64,000 bases of DNA from Muricea muricata. Lineage: Eukaryota > Cnidaria > Anthozoa > Malacalcyonacea > Plexauridae. This document shows positions 43,708 through 56,019 of this stretch, in pieces. The translations under genes and the position numbers were made by a program. The notes below the pieces were generated by a model, which was given only the letters and a program-made list of their open reading frames with translations, was not told where the DNA came from and did not search any database. Position 1 is the first letter of the stretch; every line of letters starts with the position of its first letter. The DNA lies in assembly GCA_963855995.1 (NCBI GenBank), contig OY979717.1:70726354-70790353 (forward strand). The letters run 5' to 3'.

Positions 43708-43946
43708 GGCCGATTGTACAAAAGGTGGATAAAGTTATCCACCGGATAGCGAGTTTTTCAAACGTCCAAAAATTGTCGATTTACTGGAATGGTCAAATTT
43801 AGTGTTTGGCATTTTAAAGTTAAAGGGGGAACTTATAATTTGGTTAAAGTATATTAAGTTTTATTGCATTTAAAAGCATTTTTATGACAGGATAAAAAAT
43901 CACTATTCAGTGGATAGCCCTATTCACCTTTCGTACAACCGACCCC
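43708..43946. mobile_element. MITE, GGGGCCGATTGT
   Basis: Ends GGGGCCGATTGTACAAAAG and CTTTCGTACAACCGACCCC are inverted repeats. Third member of the GGGGCC-type family. Confidence 0.6.
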
Positions 43947-44150
43947 AGGTAAATAATATCTGGTGGATACAGAGCCCAGCCTCGTCCCGGTGCTTTGATG
44001 TTTATGACAGTGCGTAGCGCGCACCAGTCGTCTCACTATCTCCCACGTGTGTGTATCTAACATAGAACATCCTAAGCACGCACTGTTTGCCGTTGTTTTA
44101 TGGTAAAACATAAAGGAATTGTATAAATAGATAGATTTTATATTATACAC

Positions 44151-44259
44151 CTTACTGTTACCGGAATCTCTCTCTGTCCAATGACAATAAGCTGGACAGT
44201 GGCGGTGCCTGATGCCTCACTAACGCTTGACGAAACACGGGTAAACTGAACAATCGCAT
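44151..44259 (-). CDS. Exon A of Calx-beta domain 4
   Basis: Encodes DAIVQFTRVSSSVSEASG then TATVQLIVIGQREIPVTV. 109 bp, acceptor TCTTAG, donor GTGTAT, phase 1-2. Confidence 0.85.
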
Positions 44260-44621
44260 CTAAGAAATCATGTATATAAGAAAAAAGAAATCATGGGACT
44301 GATGTAAGCATTTGTTAATTGTATAATGCATGACATGAAAATTATTGATACATTATGACTGATCTTATAAATAATGGTATCTGTAAATAATGGTAGAATA
44401 ACTATCAGAAGTTTCTCCTTATTATTACTGTAATTGTTCATTGTAAATATACGTATGATAACTATTCTTTTTATACTTATTGAAATTTGTAAATAATAGG
44501 TGTATTTCAACCTTTATGGTTGCAATTTCTATTTATTCATAAATCATTAATCATCATTAATTATTAATCATAAATCTAGCTCTAAATTTCAAACAAAGCA
44601 ATTATACATATATAATATTAA

Positions 44622-44763
44622 ACAATTATTGAATGAGGTCGAGCAGGATATGAGGGATTATTAAGGCAGAGGTTTGTGTTTGACCAACTGATCGAGGCCT
44701 TAATTTTGATAAACCGAGGCTTTAATAACTCCTCATATCCTGCGAGAACCAATTCAATAATTG
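44622..44763. mobile_element. Palindromic MITE
   Basis: AATTATTGAAT...GCAGGATATGAGG and CCTCATATCCTGC...ATTCAATAATTG are inverted. About 140 bp, non-coding. Confidence 0.55.
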
Positions 44764-44859
44764 CTTTTTTATTTTTTTCTAATATTTTAAACTCAGTTTA
44801 AACGCTTGCTTTGTAAGTAAGAAGACACCAAAAGTCTCATAAATTATAGCGTGACGTCA

Positions 44860-44960
44860 TATTTGTTTCAATATACGACGAAATGAGTCATAATGTCGTA
44901 TATTTGTTTTCAATATACAACGAAATGACTCATAATGTCGTATATTTATTTTCAAGCCCA
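44860..44960. repeat. ~50-bp tandem duplication
   Basis: TTCAATATAC(G/A)ACGAAATGA and TCATAATGTCGTATATTT occur twice in tandem. Confidence 0.7.
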
Positions 44961-46229
44961 AATTTGGGCGACTACCAAGCGGATATGACGATTTCACCTT
45001 TAACTCTAAACCAATCAAAACTCTTCAAATATTTTCAATAAATAATCCCCGAGCCGACGGCGCGAAGCGCGTTCCGGGCGTAAGCCCGAGGCGAGGGTTA
45101 CTAATTTCGTATTAGTGAAGTTCAAAGTCGTTGCTCGTGATAGGTAGTAAAAGTGGTATGTCATGACGTCATCCTCACTGATCTCAACGATATGGCGGAC
45201 TATCATGAATGGCTAACACTGATTGGCCAGATTTAAAATTTATTGTTGATTGATTAATCACGAGTTCAACTGACAGCAAATATCTAAATTTGCTTTTTGC
45301 TCTACAATATTTTGTATTTTTGCAAAAAGATTTGGCAACTTTCACAACCAACGAAGGGTGGTCATTTATGATCTCAAGAATATGGCGGAATATCAGGAGT
45401 AGCAAACACTTAAGGCATTCAAAAAGGCGAGAACTGAGACGAAAACGACTGCGATAAGACTCTTGAAGAGAGATTAATTCTGGGAAAATACAGAGAAGCG
45501 CCAAGAATTGACTACGGCGTGAAATACCAGGCAAGTTTGTTGATAATGCGTATTTATACAGTACGTACTTGTGTTTTAAGAGGAGAATTTTTTTTAGGTC
45601 GCGTAATACGCGCTCAAAACCCATGACGTCGTTATCAATGAATTTTTCCAACATGGCGGCTGTCAAAGAGCGGTGTTCGTTTTGTTCTACTATGAATATT
45701 TAAAAATAAAGACGTATATGCTAATTTATATGGAAAAAAAATTGAATCAATTAATAAATGTGTTATATTAGGATACTGATTTATTATCGACAGAGAAAGG
45801 GAAAAAAAAATTGCGTAAAATTGGCTCGATATTCGACGACGCGATTTAAGTTCAGTCATTCAGTTCACAACACGCGCGAAGATTTTAATACCTACAATGG
45901 ACGTACCTCGGGGCTTTGGAGATGATCGAGGTAAGATATACTGTTAATTTTTACTTGTATTTTGTTCTTTAATTTAAAATTTTATTTCTACCACTGTGTC
46001 AACTACTGACAATCTATACATTGAGAGCCAGGGGCAAGCTATTGTTTTATCTTATTGCCCTACTACCCTAGTTTTTTCAACAATCATCTAAGCTTATATT
46101 TGTAATATTATGAGGAAAAAGTCCTATTATGCAAATGTGTATTGGAAATAAATATCTATTGTCCTGCACACTTGGCAGTTGGTCCACTTGACACTTGTTA
46201 ATTGAGATTGAGGTATATGCCCTCAATCC

Positions 46230-47530
46230 TCATTATTCCCTTTTTTATGTGTTTGCTCTTATTTCTCAATCTTAAAATGTCTTTAAAAATTAAAATGACT
46301 TCACAAACTACATCCAGCTTAAATCTGAAGTCATTCGGAAGTGGACGCCGAAAAGAAAATTTACTTTGAATCCAAGCATTGTTCAACTCATAATATAATG
46401 CAATATTTGCAAATGACCTTCCATCATTTCAATTTTTGTGTGCCTGGATGTCTTTCTCAATCCTAAAATGCATTTCAAAATCAAAGTGACTTTACAAGCT
46501 ACATACAGTTCAAATTTGAAGTCATTCGGAAGTGGACGCCGAAAAGAAAATTGACATTGAATGAAAGCCATGTTACTGTTATGACGTAATATTTGCAAAT
46601 GACCTTCCTTTATGTCATTTTTTTTGTGCCTGGATGTCTTTCTCAATGCTAAAATTTCTTTCAAAATTAAAATGACCTTACAAACTACATCCAATTCAAA
46701 TTTGAAGACATTTGGAAGTGGACGCCGAAAAGAAAATTGACATTGAATGCAAGCCATGTTACTGTTATGATGCAATATTTGCAAATAACCTTCCATTATT
46801 TCAATTTTTTGTGCCTGGATGTCTTTCTCAATCCTAAAATGCATTTCAAAATCAAAATGACTTTAAAAACCACATCCAATTCAAATTTGAGGTCATTCGG
46901 AAGTGGACGCCGAAAAGAAAATTTACTTTGAATCCAAGCATTGTTCAACTCATAATATAATGCAATATTTGCAAATAACCTTCCATCATTTCAATTTTTG
47001 TGTGCCTGGATGTCTTTCTCAATCCTAAAATGCATTTCAAAATCAAAATGACTTTACAAGCTACATCCAGTTCAAATTTGAAGTCATTCGGAAGTGGACG
47101 CCGAAAAGAAAATTGACATTGGATGCAAGCCATGTTACTGTTATGATGCAATATTTGCAAATAACCTTCCATTATTTCAATTTTTTGTGCCTGGATGTCT
47201 TTCTCAATCCTAAAATGCATTTCAAAATCAAAATGACTTTAAAAACCACATCCAATTCAAATTTGAGGTCATTCGGAAGTGGACGCCGAAAAGAAAATTT
47301 ACTTTGAATCCAAGCATTGTTCAACTCATAATATAATGCAATATTTGCAAATAACCTTCCATCATTTCAATTTTTGTGTGCCTGGATGTCTTTCTCAACC
47401 CTAAAATGCATTTCAAAATCAAAATGACTTTACAAGCTACATCCAGTTCAAATTTGAAGTCATTCGGAAGTGGACGCCGAAAAGAAAATTGACATTGGAT
47501 GCAAGCCATGTTACTGTTATGATGTAATAT
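46230..47530. repeat. ~188-bp tandem array with 376-bp higher-order unit
   Basis: About seven units each contain GGAAGTGGACGCCGAAAAGA and TGGATGTCTTTCTCAAT. Two alternating variants (TTTACTTTGAATCCAAGC and TTGACATTG(A/G)ATG types) give a 376-bp higher-order period, best seen between 46737 and 47490. Open minus-strand frames in the array are by-products of the repeat. Confidence 0.85.
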
Positions 47531-48892
47531 TTACCATTTGTGTTACATTGTATTCAATTTGTATTATTACTTTCACAGTGACATTTTACAAGTGCCATAA
47601 AGTCCAGCAGTCTTGGAAGAGAATTGGAACTAAGCATGAACTAGAAATTGTATTTTCAACTCAAACCATTATTCATTGATTAGGCCATTTTTTATGATTT
47701 TTAAAACCAACCAAATTATGTCTGAGTGCTACCATTAACAGGTACTGTCCACACCAACAATCATGACTCATGTTCCTTTCAAATTAATTTGGTCATTGTA
47801 TTTTAAATGATAAAAACACATTTTAAACACATGAAAATAAACACATGGGTGGGTGGACCCTAATTATTGGGATTCTGCCCAGACAGGCATAATTTAATTC
47901 ATGCATATACAGTGTATCATAATAAATGTGCAAAAATATCAGAATTTCTAAGAAGATCTTTTCTTGCAGGCTATTTAAGAAAACAAAAAATGAAAGATGA
48001 AAATGAATATTTATTAAATCACAGATTATTATTCATGCTACAATCTATTCTTGTGTGAATATAATGAAAATGTTTATAACTTTATACAGTAGACAGAATA
48101 TTCCACAATGTGCAGGTTTTTGTCACCCAGCACTGACAGAATGAGGTTGATGTTTTCAGATACTGTAATCATATCTTCAAGATTGTAATAGTAATGTCAC
48201 AGAGATCTATAAAAAAATACTTTCATGGTTAACTAGTAGAGGAATTGATTTACTTCAGGTTACTGGGGTCTGAGTTAATCCCCAGGCAATTATTAAAGAA
48301 AAAAATAAAATATTTGGCCCTTATGACCATATAGGCAATTTTGTTTTGATGTCAACATGCTTGGCTCCTTGAGCTTGTCTGGTGTCTTTGCTAATAACGC
48401 ATGCTGCCTCAGATGACTGTCAGGCCCTGCTTTATAACCAGTCCTGGTTCAGCAACCTTCCTACCAGATTGTTGCATCCACGATGCTGGTGTAATTCAAA
48501 ACTTTATAGTAAACATATGACTGAAAATTTTATTTTCATTCCTAAAAAGGGCGTTTCAGATTATATAGCCTATGGCATGAAGTTGTATACTGAATGCCTG
48601 TAAAATCAGTAAATTGAAGTAAAGGGATTTAAAATTACAAATGCTCAAATTTTCCTTAAAAATGCAAAATCCTTTAACGTATTCCATGTACTTATGTTAT
48701 TAACGAGTTGTAAACAAGCTGATCATCATCCAGAGGACGAAAGCAGTGGCTTTCAATCAGTTTTATTATTAATTTAAAATAGCAGATAATTTTGCAGCTA
48801 AAATATGCTCACTCCTGAGTCAGATACGTGTGCATATTAACATAATAATAATTCAAATAACGTCCATTAAATACGATATTACACTTACCACG
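47531..48892. other. Interior of the TTAA transposon, no gene recognised
   Basis: AT-rich, with a frame starting MGFCPDRHNLIHAYTVYHNK at 47867. No homology recognised. Confidence 0.35.
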
Positions 48893-49365
48893 TTATCCTT
48901 CTTTATATCTAGCAATGTTTTGCCTCATGACATAATCAAAAATCCAGTAAAATTCTGTTTTTCTTCGCAAATATTTTTGGAAAACTTTCAAAACAGAAAA
49001 TAGCGGCAGAACATTTTTTCGCAAAGGCTTGGTCGCAAAGTTTTGAGCGGTTTTCGCAAAAAATACGCGACTTTCTAAAAAATCTCCTCTTAATGCTTTA
49101 TAAAGGTCGGCGTAGCCGTACTCCTCCAGTCTATTCACTGTTTAAATTCCAGAGTAAGTTTATGTTTTGTAAATGCGAGACTGTCTTCTTATTACTGTAT
49201 TTCAAAATATTGACGGACTACATGTAAAAGAATATAAGCGAAGATACAAAATTGGCTTGAAACGGGTTTATTTCAAACTCAAAGTTTATGTAGATAAAAA
49301 TTCAGTTTCAGAAATATTTCAAAACGTCTAATATATGTAATTAATAGGTCGTATTTTATACCAAA

Positions 49366-50258
49366 TTTAAGCTTACATTAGGCGTAATAACATACCGATG
49401 ACAAATGTTGTGCCATTTTAAAAAATTGTCAATAAAACAAGGATTAAAAACTCAATATTTTGTCATTTTGAAAAAATATACAGAAAAAATAACAATTACC
49501 GTGTTGCTATGACAACAACCTATTGAAGTACTTCATGTAATTCCGAAAATACAGTTGCATGCTCTTAGTGGCGAGGGGTTGCTGCATGCATGTATTTCTA
49601 GTAATAAATATAATATCGTAATTGAAAAGTTGCGGAAGTGTTATCTTAGTATGTTGCAGGTGTGAGATTGCGCGGTATATTCAAATAATTATTTAAAAGC
49701 TCTTCAAAGGAACTTATTCGCTTGTCTGCAAGACGAGGCCAATTCATTACGTTTATTTTGACTAGCCATTTTGGTTCAAATATAATGGAATATTTTCCTC
49801 ATGGCACAAATTACACCTCTTCGATGCTGGATTATATGGTTTTTCTCGTTTCAATGTTCGCCATTTAGTAGTGCTATAGTCAATGTTATTTGTTTGTAAA
49901 ACCCATATGCATTTGCTCAGTTCTGTAGCATTTCTCTTATTATATTTCTTAGAAGAGGCCTTACGGTTCGAGTACTTAGTCCTAAAAGAATTCTCAGTAA
50001 GTTTCCATTGAGCACTCTGTTAAATGTTTTTGTAGCAACTCCAAAAAGCTTAGTTGAATATATATACAGTGCGTTCGTTTTGATTATGCACGTTCATATT
50101 TATGTAATAACTCTACAATAATTCCGCTAATTTTGAACATTATTGGGTCATCAGGTGAATTTTGTGATCGAAATCACAATATTATTTTCCTTAATCATTG
50201 TTATTTTATTATCATCAGTGTAATGTGTTGTTTTTTATTTAAAGTTATACTTTTCTGC
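49366..50258. other. Intron, with one repeat fragment
   Basis: 49990-50075 matches the complement of 36345-36395 (ACAGAGTGCTCAATGG and AGTTG-TACAAAAACATTT). It is a fragment of a repeat next to PLE 2. Nothing else is recognised. Confidence 0.45.
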
Positions 50259-50266
50259 AATCTTAC

Positions 50267-50358
50267 TAGCCTGCTTCAGACCCCGCCTGAAAATTAAGCG
50301 GGAAATTGGGGGTCCTAATTCCCGTTTAATTTTCAGGCGGGGTCTGCGAGCAGGCTAT
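50267..50358. mobile_element. 92-bp palindromic MITE inserted at a splice donor
   Basis: TAGCCTGCTTCAGACCCC... and its near-complement form one hairpin. AATCTTAC occurs on both sides (50259-50266 and 50359-50366). On the minus strand this octamer is GTAAGATT, the 5' splice site of Calx-beta exon B3. The 8-bp duplication suits a hAT-type origin. Confidence 0.8.
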
Positions 50359-50366
50359 AATCTTAC

Positions 50367-50584
50367 CGTCATTGTCTTGTATTAACACTGTTGCCTGAGA
50401 CCCGAGTAATATGCCAACAGCTGATGATAACGAAACTGTAAATGATTCAGCACTTTCAACGATATCATCGTCAGTAGTTACGAAATTGACAGGTTTCGGA
50501 CTTGTTTCTCCAGCTAGAAATGTTACTGATATTGTAGTGGCTGTAAAGTCTCCGTTTCCAGCACTCTCCGGTTGTGCAGTAATA
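50367..50584 (-). CDS. Exon B of Calx-beta domain 3
   Basis: Encodes NGDFTATTISVTFLAGE, DDDIVESAESFTVSLSSAVG and the VLIQDNDG end. 218 bp, the shortest complete B exon, with DF instead of DY. Acceptor TTTTAG. The donor GTAAGATT lies in the target duplication of the MITE at 50267-50358. Confidence 0.85.
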
Positions 50585-51601
50585 CTAAAATAAAGATCAA
50601 ATAAAACTTGTAATTCTTGTGTACAAATTTAAAATATAAAAATGTTTCTTCCATGGTTTAGTTTGTGAAAGTATACAGCCAGAAACGTCAAAGACTTGCT
50701 CCAAGTTTTGGATTTTACCTGCTAGATGCAAGTTTGACATGCAGTTGCGTGAAGCCTGTTTGCTTTACTAAGCTGCATCTGGATAATATAGGTTTGTCCG
50801 TCCTTATTACATGTACAAAATTTGCGTTTAACGATAATAATTATAGGGTAAATAACAACTGAATTGTTGGATCTAATCATGTCTTAATGCGATAAGTTGT
50901 ATCCTCATGTTATGCGTACAAATATCAGTCACTTTCATTGAAACTTTTTCTGGCACACTTGAATCTTTGATCTTCAATTTGAAAAGCAATCAAAACCTCT
51001 TGGTTTTGTCAGAGAGATTTTCGTTAAAGGTATCCAAGAAACGAGCCCTGCTATCCGAAACCAGGTAATTTACTCTACAACGAAGTTCCTTGAATTTTTT
51101 CCTCAGTGTGTCAGTCAGAAAGGATTACATCTTTCGCATTGCTTTGCCATTAATCAAAGAAGAATCTTAATATCTGTGGAAACGTTGTGTGAGACAAATG
51201 AAAAGGCACTAGCTTTAGAAATATAAAAAGCCTCTGCGGAGGAGTGCGCGATAAAATATAAAGAACTATCAACGGCAACAATTGAAAAGGTATCTTAGTT
51301 ACTCCTGACCTTATTTTTGACAAACTATGTTCTATAACTTATTCGAGAAAGCGAATGTGTTAGTAGGTTTCGCGAGAAGCAACTTAAATATAAGTAAGGC
51401 TCGTCGCATACTAAGCCAGATATGGTGTCTGGAGAGAGCGTGCCCAGAGAAGAACATCGAAATTCGTGCCCAATCTTCCTTTCTCGTGCGACGTGTCCTA
51501 CAGAGAGAGGCTCATCGCTTTGGGCTACATGCCGTTCTCGTATTGGTACGAGTATATGGACCTCGTCTTCTTTTTAAGGCTATTTATGAAGGTTTTTACG
51601 G
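50585..51601. other. Intron, nothing firm
   Basis: AAAAGCCTCTGCGGAGGAG at about 51228-51246 is an end fragment of the 13148-13602 MITE family. A 97-codon frame at 51327-51620 is not recognised. Confidence 0.4.
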
Positions 51602-52470
51602 ACAAAATATCGAAAACTAATAAATAAATTATATGCTTATTGCATCAGTGTTATATTCAAATTTGTCGATGTTATGTGCCAAGAAATTGATGTTATAACA
51701 TAAATTTACTGTTTGTTCATACTTACGATGAGTAAATTTGTAAAAAAAAACGGAAGTAAGTTTATAATTTTAATATGATCAAAAGATGTGATAAATGAAG
51801 TATAGTATGTTAAGATAAATGCACTCTTCCAGATTTAAACTCTTTGAGCGTCAATTTTGCTTCCAAACTTACATAATTTTTTCGCGAATTGGTTTATTTA
51901 ATAACAAGTTAATACCGTACGGGTAGTAAGCCCTTTTTCCGACTGGCCAGGCTTTTCACAAGAAAAGTTATACTGAGAAAAGAGAATACTGAATCGTAAC
52001 CGGATAACAGCTTCTATCCACAATACGGATGCACTATACGATTATATAAATAGTTTGCGAAATGAGCGGATCCTCCAGGGGTGTATCATACTAGAGCTTT
52101 AATTGGGACAGAGAGTTTTCTGCCCAACTGATTTCCTTTGAAATCGGCAAATAACTACCAATTATAAGACCCAGGCGCCTTCCGCCAGAAACAACCTACA
52201 ATTTTACTTTTGCAGGTCGAGACACCCACAGTCTCTTTGCTGCCAATTTGGATCGCATGATTACTGATATACTTACTTCCGTTTTTGGTAATTTACTTCC
52301 GTTTGCTCGTCTTTTAGTTGCATATGTTTGCCTTTTAGTTTCATTATAGATGTGAACATAAATTTATGTTATAACATCATTTTTTTAGCACATAGCATCG
52401 ACAAATTTGAATATTACACCGACGCAATGGGCATATCATTGATTTATTCGTTTTCGATATTTTTTCGGTG
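51602..52470. mobile_element. ~870-bp element with ~120-bp inverted ends
   Basis: AATATCGAAAAC...CAAATTTGTCGATG...CATAAATTTA on the left is the complement of TAAATTTATG...CATCGACAAATTTG...TTTTCGATATT on the right. Non-coding interior; target duplication not resolved. Confidence 0.55.
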
Positions 52471-52676
52471 AAAATACTTGATACCCATTAATAGTATGGT
52501 TAAGATATCTGAAAATTTTCACGTCACAACCTGTAATTCCTACGGAAATAATAAGATCAACCTGCAACAACTGTTTAACCTTTCGCCCACAGAAATGCAG
52601 AACTAGCATATTTCAGCGATTGTATTTCACTCGTGTTACAAGGGTGTAGAACTGTCTTCCAGCAAAATACATAGAG

Positions 52677-52838
52677 ATTACTTCATGGTTGGTGAGTGCG
52701 TACGATTTTTATTCACGAGTTGTGAAGGATCGTTAAACGAACGAGTGAGCGCAGCGAACGAGTGCATGAGTTTATAGCGATCCTTCACAACGAGTGAATA
52801 ATAAAAATCGTAAAAACGAACAAACCATGAAGTAATTT
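52677..52838. mobile_element. Palindromic MITE
   Basis: TTACTTCATGGTT...ACGATTTTTATTCACGAGTTG pairs with the complementary end ...AACCATGAAGTAA. About 160 bp. Confidence 0.6.
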
Positions 52839-53154
52839 GTTTATTACATGAGTATAAAGATGAATGTATAGAGATACGGATATATTTTACTGACAAAAAC
52901 AAACACACAAGCAAAATATCAAATGGAATTTCTTACCATTTACTGCTTTGTTTTCTTGCTGAAAATGAAACCATGAGGTTTATTTCAAGTTAATGAGGCC
53001 ACGAATGTCGTCTTTATGATTTTAGGTGGTTGTTTTATCAGTGAAATTGTCTTAAATCTCTCTTTTCGGTGAGTTAAAAAAATACTTGTAAAATCAGACT
53101 CCATGTTTACACTAGCCTGCGAGCAGGTGTTGCACGTTCGGGTCAGCCAATCAG

Positions 53155-55962
53155 AAGAGGAGCGGCTCGACATGAAAAAGTGTCGCCAAAAAGATGGCGG
53201 ATTTTGGCCTTTGCTGACGCCATATGGTTCCTCAGCCTACAGGTATTTACCACTGACCAACCGCGATCCCAAGCTTTTAAGAAGACCTTCGCCCCCCTGT
53301 TTTTTTGCAAAAAGTTTTATGGCTTGGTTGCTTTTGGGAAAAAAATCGAAGAAAAAATAGGGTTTTTTTCGCTAGTGGACGCAAGGATTTGTAAAAATAA
53401 TGTGGAAATGTTTCTTCTAGCAGGTAAGACTCTCGAAACTTTCAATTTTATATTGTTTTACTGGCTAAGTTTCAGTGGTAACCAGCCCGACAATTTAGTC
53501 GCGATAAGCAAATTCCAAGTTATTTTCAAGTTGTTATCATTATTCATTTCCTTAGAAATTCATTGTTTTCACAGTCAATGAACATGAAAATATTTGCATA
53601 GCGGGACTTATTAAATCCTCGGGCTGGCCACGCTACTGCTAAGTTTGCATTTTGATTCCTGAAGTTTACAGAAGTGGGTAAAATTTTTTGTCAAACGCTG
53701 ATGCAAAGTCTGTTTAATACTTTATTTACTGGGTATATCCGTATAAACAGTCCTGTCTTCTGCATTAGGCACTGACTTTTACTTTAATAGAGCTGTTTTT
53801 GATGTTATTTATATAGACAACAAGTTTTCCTTGACGAATGTTTATAGTCGTGTATCCACGATTTAAAGTTTGCCCATTTGCAGTTTGGCACAATGGCACT
53901 GTATCACTTGATGGTGTGAAACAATCTCTTTGTGCCTGACAAAAAAAATCTATGCCTCTGTGACCTCTGTTGGCATAGTAATTGTAGATTCAGCTTGTTT
54001 TTGAAATACAATGTAGTGTTGTCAGTGGTGCATAAAAGATAGCATTTTGGGCCATGTCTATAAACACAATATAATGTAGATTGGGCTGTTTTTTTCTTTT
54101 TTGGGTAATGTGTTGGGTAAGATGCATTATGGACCTCATTTCCTATTTTGCTGTCCAACACCAGATTGTTATTTATCATGGGGAATTGAACACAAAAAAG
54201 GTAGTAAATTTGTTTCTCATTTTATTGCAGATTTTAATGTGATGTACCAAGAACTAGAGCAAAACATTCCTACTGTAACATATGTATTTTACCATGTACA
54301 GCCAGAATGGATATATGTCATATATGTGTATAATATGTTGTGCAGTACAACTGTTTTCTTCAAATGTTGAACTATTAATCTGTTATCAATACCACATCAA
54401 AATTGAGAAAAGATCAGAAATCAAAGCACATTTGGACAACAAAGTGATGGTTATGTCATTATCATAATAGTATACAATATAGTTTTATGCATTATAATTG
54501 TAATTTCAGAAAACACCTGCATTACCAATGCAGAGATGGGAGATTTATGTCATCCTCTCAACCAACAGATAATTTAGCATTTTTACTACAGTATCAGCAT
54601 AATATAGTATCCTCATCCCACTACAGGAAGCATACATTGCTCAAGTGGAGTTAGGATTACTTTTGCTAAATGTGGTGTTTTTCTTCAACAACTCATTATT
54701 AGTTGAAATTACTAAACCTTGAATTTTTTCAGTGTAAATAATACAACTATGAAGTGTGTCACTGTGGATTGGTTTTGTAGTAAATAAAAATACATTTTTT
54801 AAAAGTTGTTCACAAAAGACAAAAGCAGTAGAAATCATAAGGAGAAAAGGAGGGGAATGCACAAGATTGATAATGGAGAGGTGTGAGCTTCAGCCTTTCC
54901 ACCCAATTGGGGATTAGGCATTAATACTGTACTGTACATTTACTGTCAGCAGTCAATTCCCTCACTCCATACCATCCATATTGCATCCATATTATATTCT
55001 TGTGTGGAGTATTTATTTCTGTAGAGTATTGGTAGTGAAAAATGATATCTTACTATAATTTAAATAGTTTAAACAAATAATACATCTTTTAGCTGTATTG
55101 TTGTGGAATAGTCAGATTATATACTGGTTATTCAAAAAAACGTAAGCTTAAACACAGGGGAAAATGAGATAGAAAGCTTGCCTCAAGCAAGCATGCTTGA
55201 ACTATATGCTTGAACGTTGTGAGCAAAATTATATACAATATCATTTGCAAAAAATACTTCAGGAGACACAAAAACTTGCATGTAAAATGCAAGACTTTTC
55301 TGCCGTCTCCAGTAAACTCTAAATATTCAGGACAGTTAAGAAACAAAAGCCTTGATTTATACAACGTTCACATCAAAACATGATGGCATGTAAGCAATTT
55401 TAAAAACATTAAAGCAAGATCGTAAAAACCAGGTAAAAACATAACCATATAACAAATGTTGATGTGCAACAAAGCGGACTTAAAAGACAAAAATACTCGT
55501 TGCAAAACTCGTTGCTAAAAATACGTTATATTCAACAACTTTAGCTGGAAATATTGTTTTTTCCTCGTGAATATAAACTGCAAAATTTTTCGGTTTTATA
55601 CCAATCCAATTGTCCCTTGAAATATTGTTTTTACCAATATATTTCGAGGTTTTTTGTCCTTTCCTGGCCGCGATAACTTGCAAAACTTGCGCATATGTTT
55701 TTCAAAAGTTGGTGAAGAGTCCAGCAAACGTGAAAAAAGCTTTTAAAACCCCCAAAATTTACAGCGAAAACTATAAGACAAAAAAAATTTTGAAAAAAGA
55801 ACTAAAGGGGGGTGTGAAAGATGGGCCTGCTTTACAATTGAGCCCAGTCAGTGGTAAATACCTTTAGGCTGAGGAACCATATGGCGTGGATCTGGCGTCA
55901 GCAGAGGCCGAAATCCGCCATGTTTTTGGCGACACTCCGATTACTGAAGAACGTATAGGAGC
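53155..55962. mobile_element. 2.8 kb element with ~115-bp imperfect inverted ends
   Basis: GAGGAGCGGCTC...GTGTCGCCAAAAA...ATGGCGGATTT...GCCATATGGTTCCTCAGCC on the left recurs inverted at 55845-55962. The interior has a minus-strand frame at about 53770-54180 with many Cys and Gly residues (e.g. RGHRGIDFFCQAQRDCF). I cannot assign it to a transposase family. Confidence 0.5.
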
Positions 55963-56019
55963 CGCTCCTCCAGATATATTAGTAAAGCTCAGTGTTCCAG
56001 AGACTATATATTGAGTTCA

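Larger units (their letters stand above)
45580..49089. mobile_element. 3.5 kb TTAA-target DNA transposon
   Basis: Ends GAGGAGAATTTTTTTTAGG and CTAAAAAATCTCCTC are inverted repeats, with GTCGCGTA shared further in. TTAA flanks both sides (45576-45579, 49090-49093), and the copy of the host repeat at 58.47 kb has a single TTAA there. A start codon with donor (MDVPRGFGDDR, then GTAAGA) at 45897-45930 and a 64-codon frame at 47867-48058 are the only coding hints. No transposase is recognised, so it is probably non-autonomous. Confidence 0.75.
45176..49365. repeat. Repeat R, copy 1, split by a TTAA transposon
   Basis: 45176-45579 and 49090-49365 match, in order, the uninterrupted copy at 58165-58610 (ATATGGCGGACTAT at one end, TTAATAGGTCGTATTTTATACC at the other). 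The break coincides with the TTAA element at 45580-49089. The nature of R is unknown; its short frames differ between copies. Confidence 0.75.

Noticed and set aside
45040..45110. GC-rich patch as a CpG-island promoter
   Set aside because: It is a short GAGCCGACGGCGCGAAGCGCG-like repeat segment without an adjacent first exon.
45184..45666. 160-codon minus-strand frame as a gene
   Set aside because: It spans the boundary between repeat R and the TTAA transposon and is not kept in the second copy of the repeat.
46198..47509. Repeated minus-strand frames of 62-153 codons
   Set aside because: They follow the 188-bp satellite period and break at variant units; best explained as repeat by-products.
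46230..47530. CRISPR array
   Set aside because: Units are about 188 bp with no short repeat-unique spacer structure, and the DNA is clearly animal.
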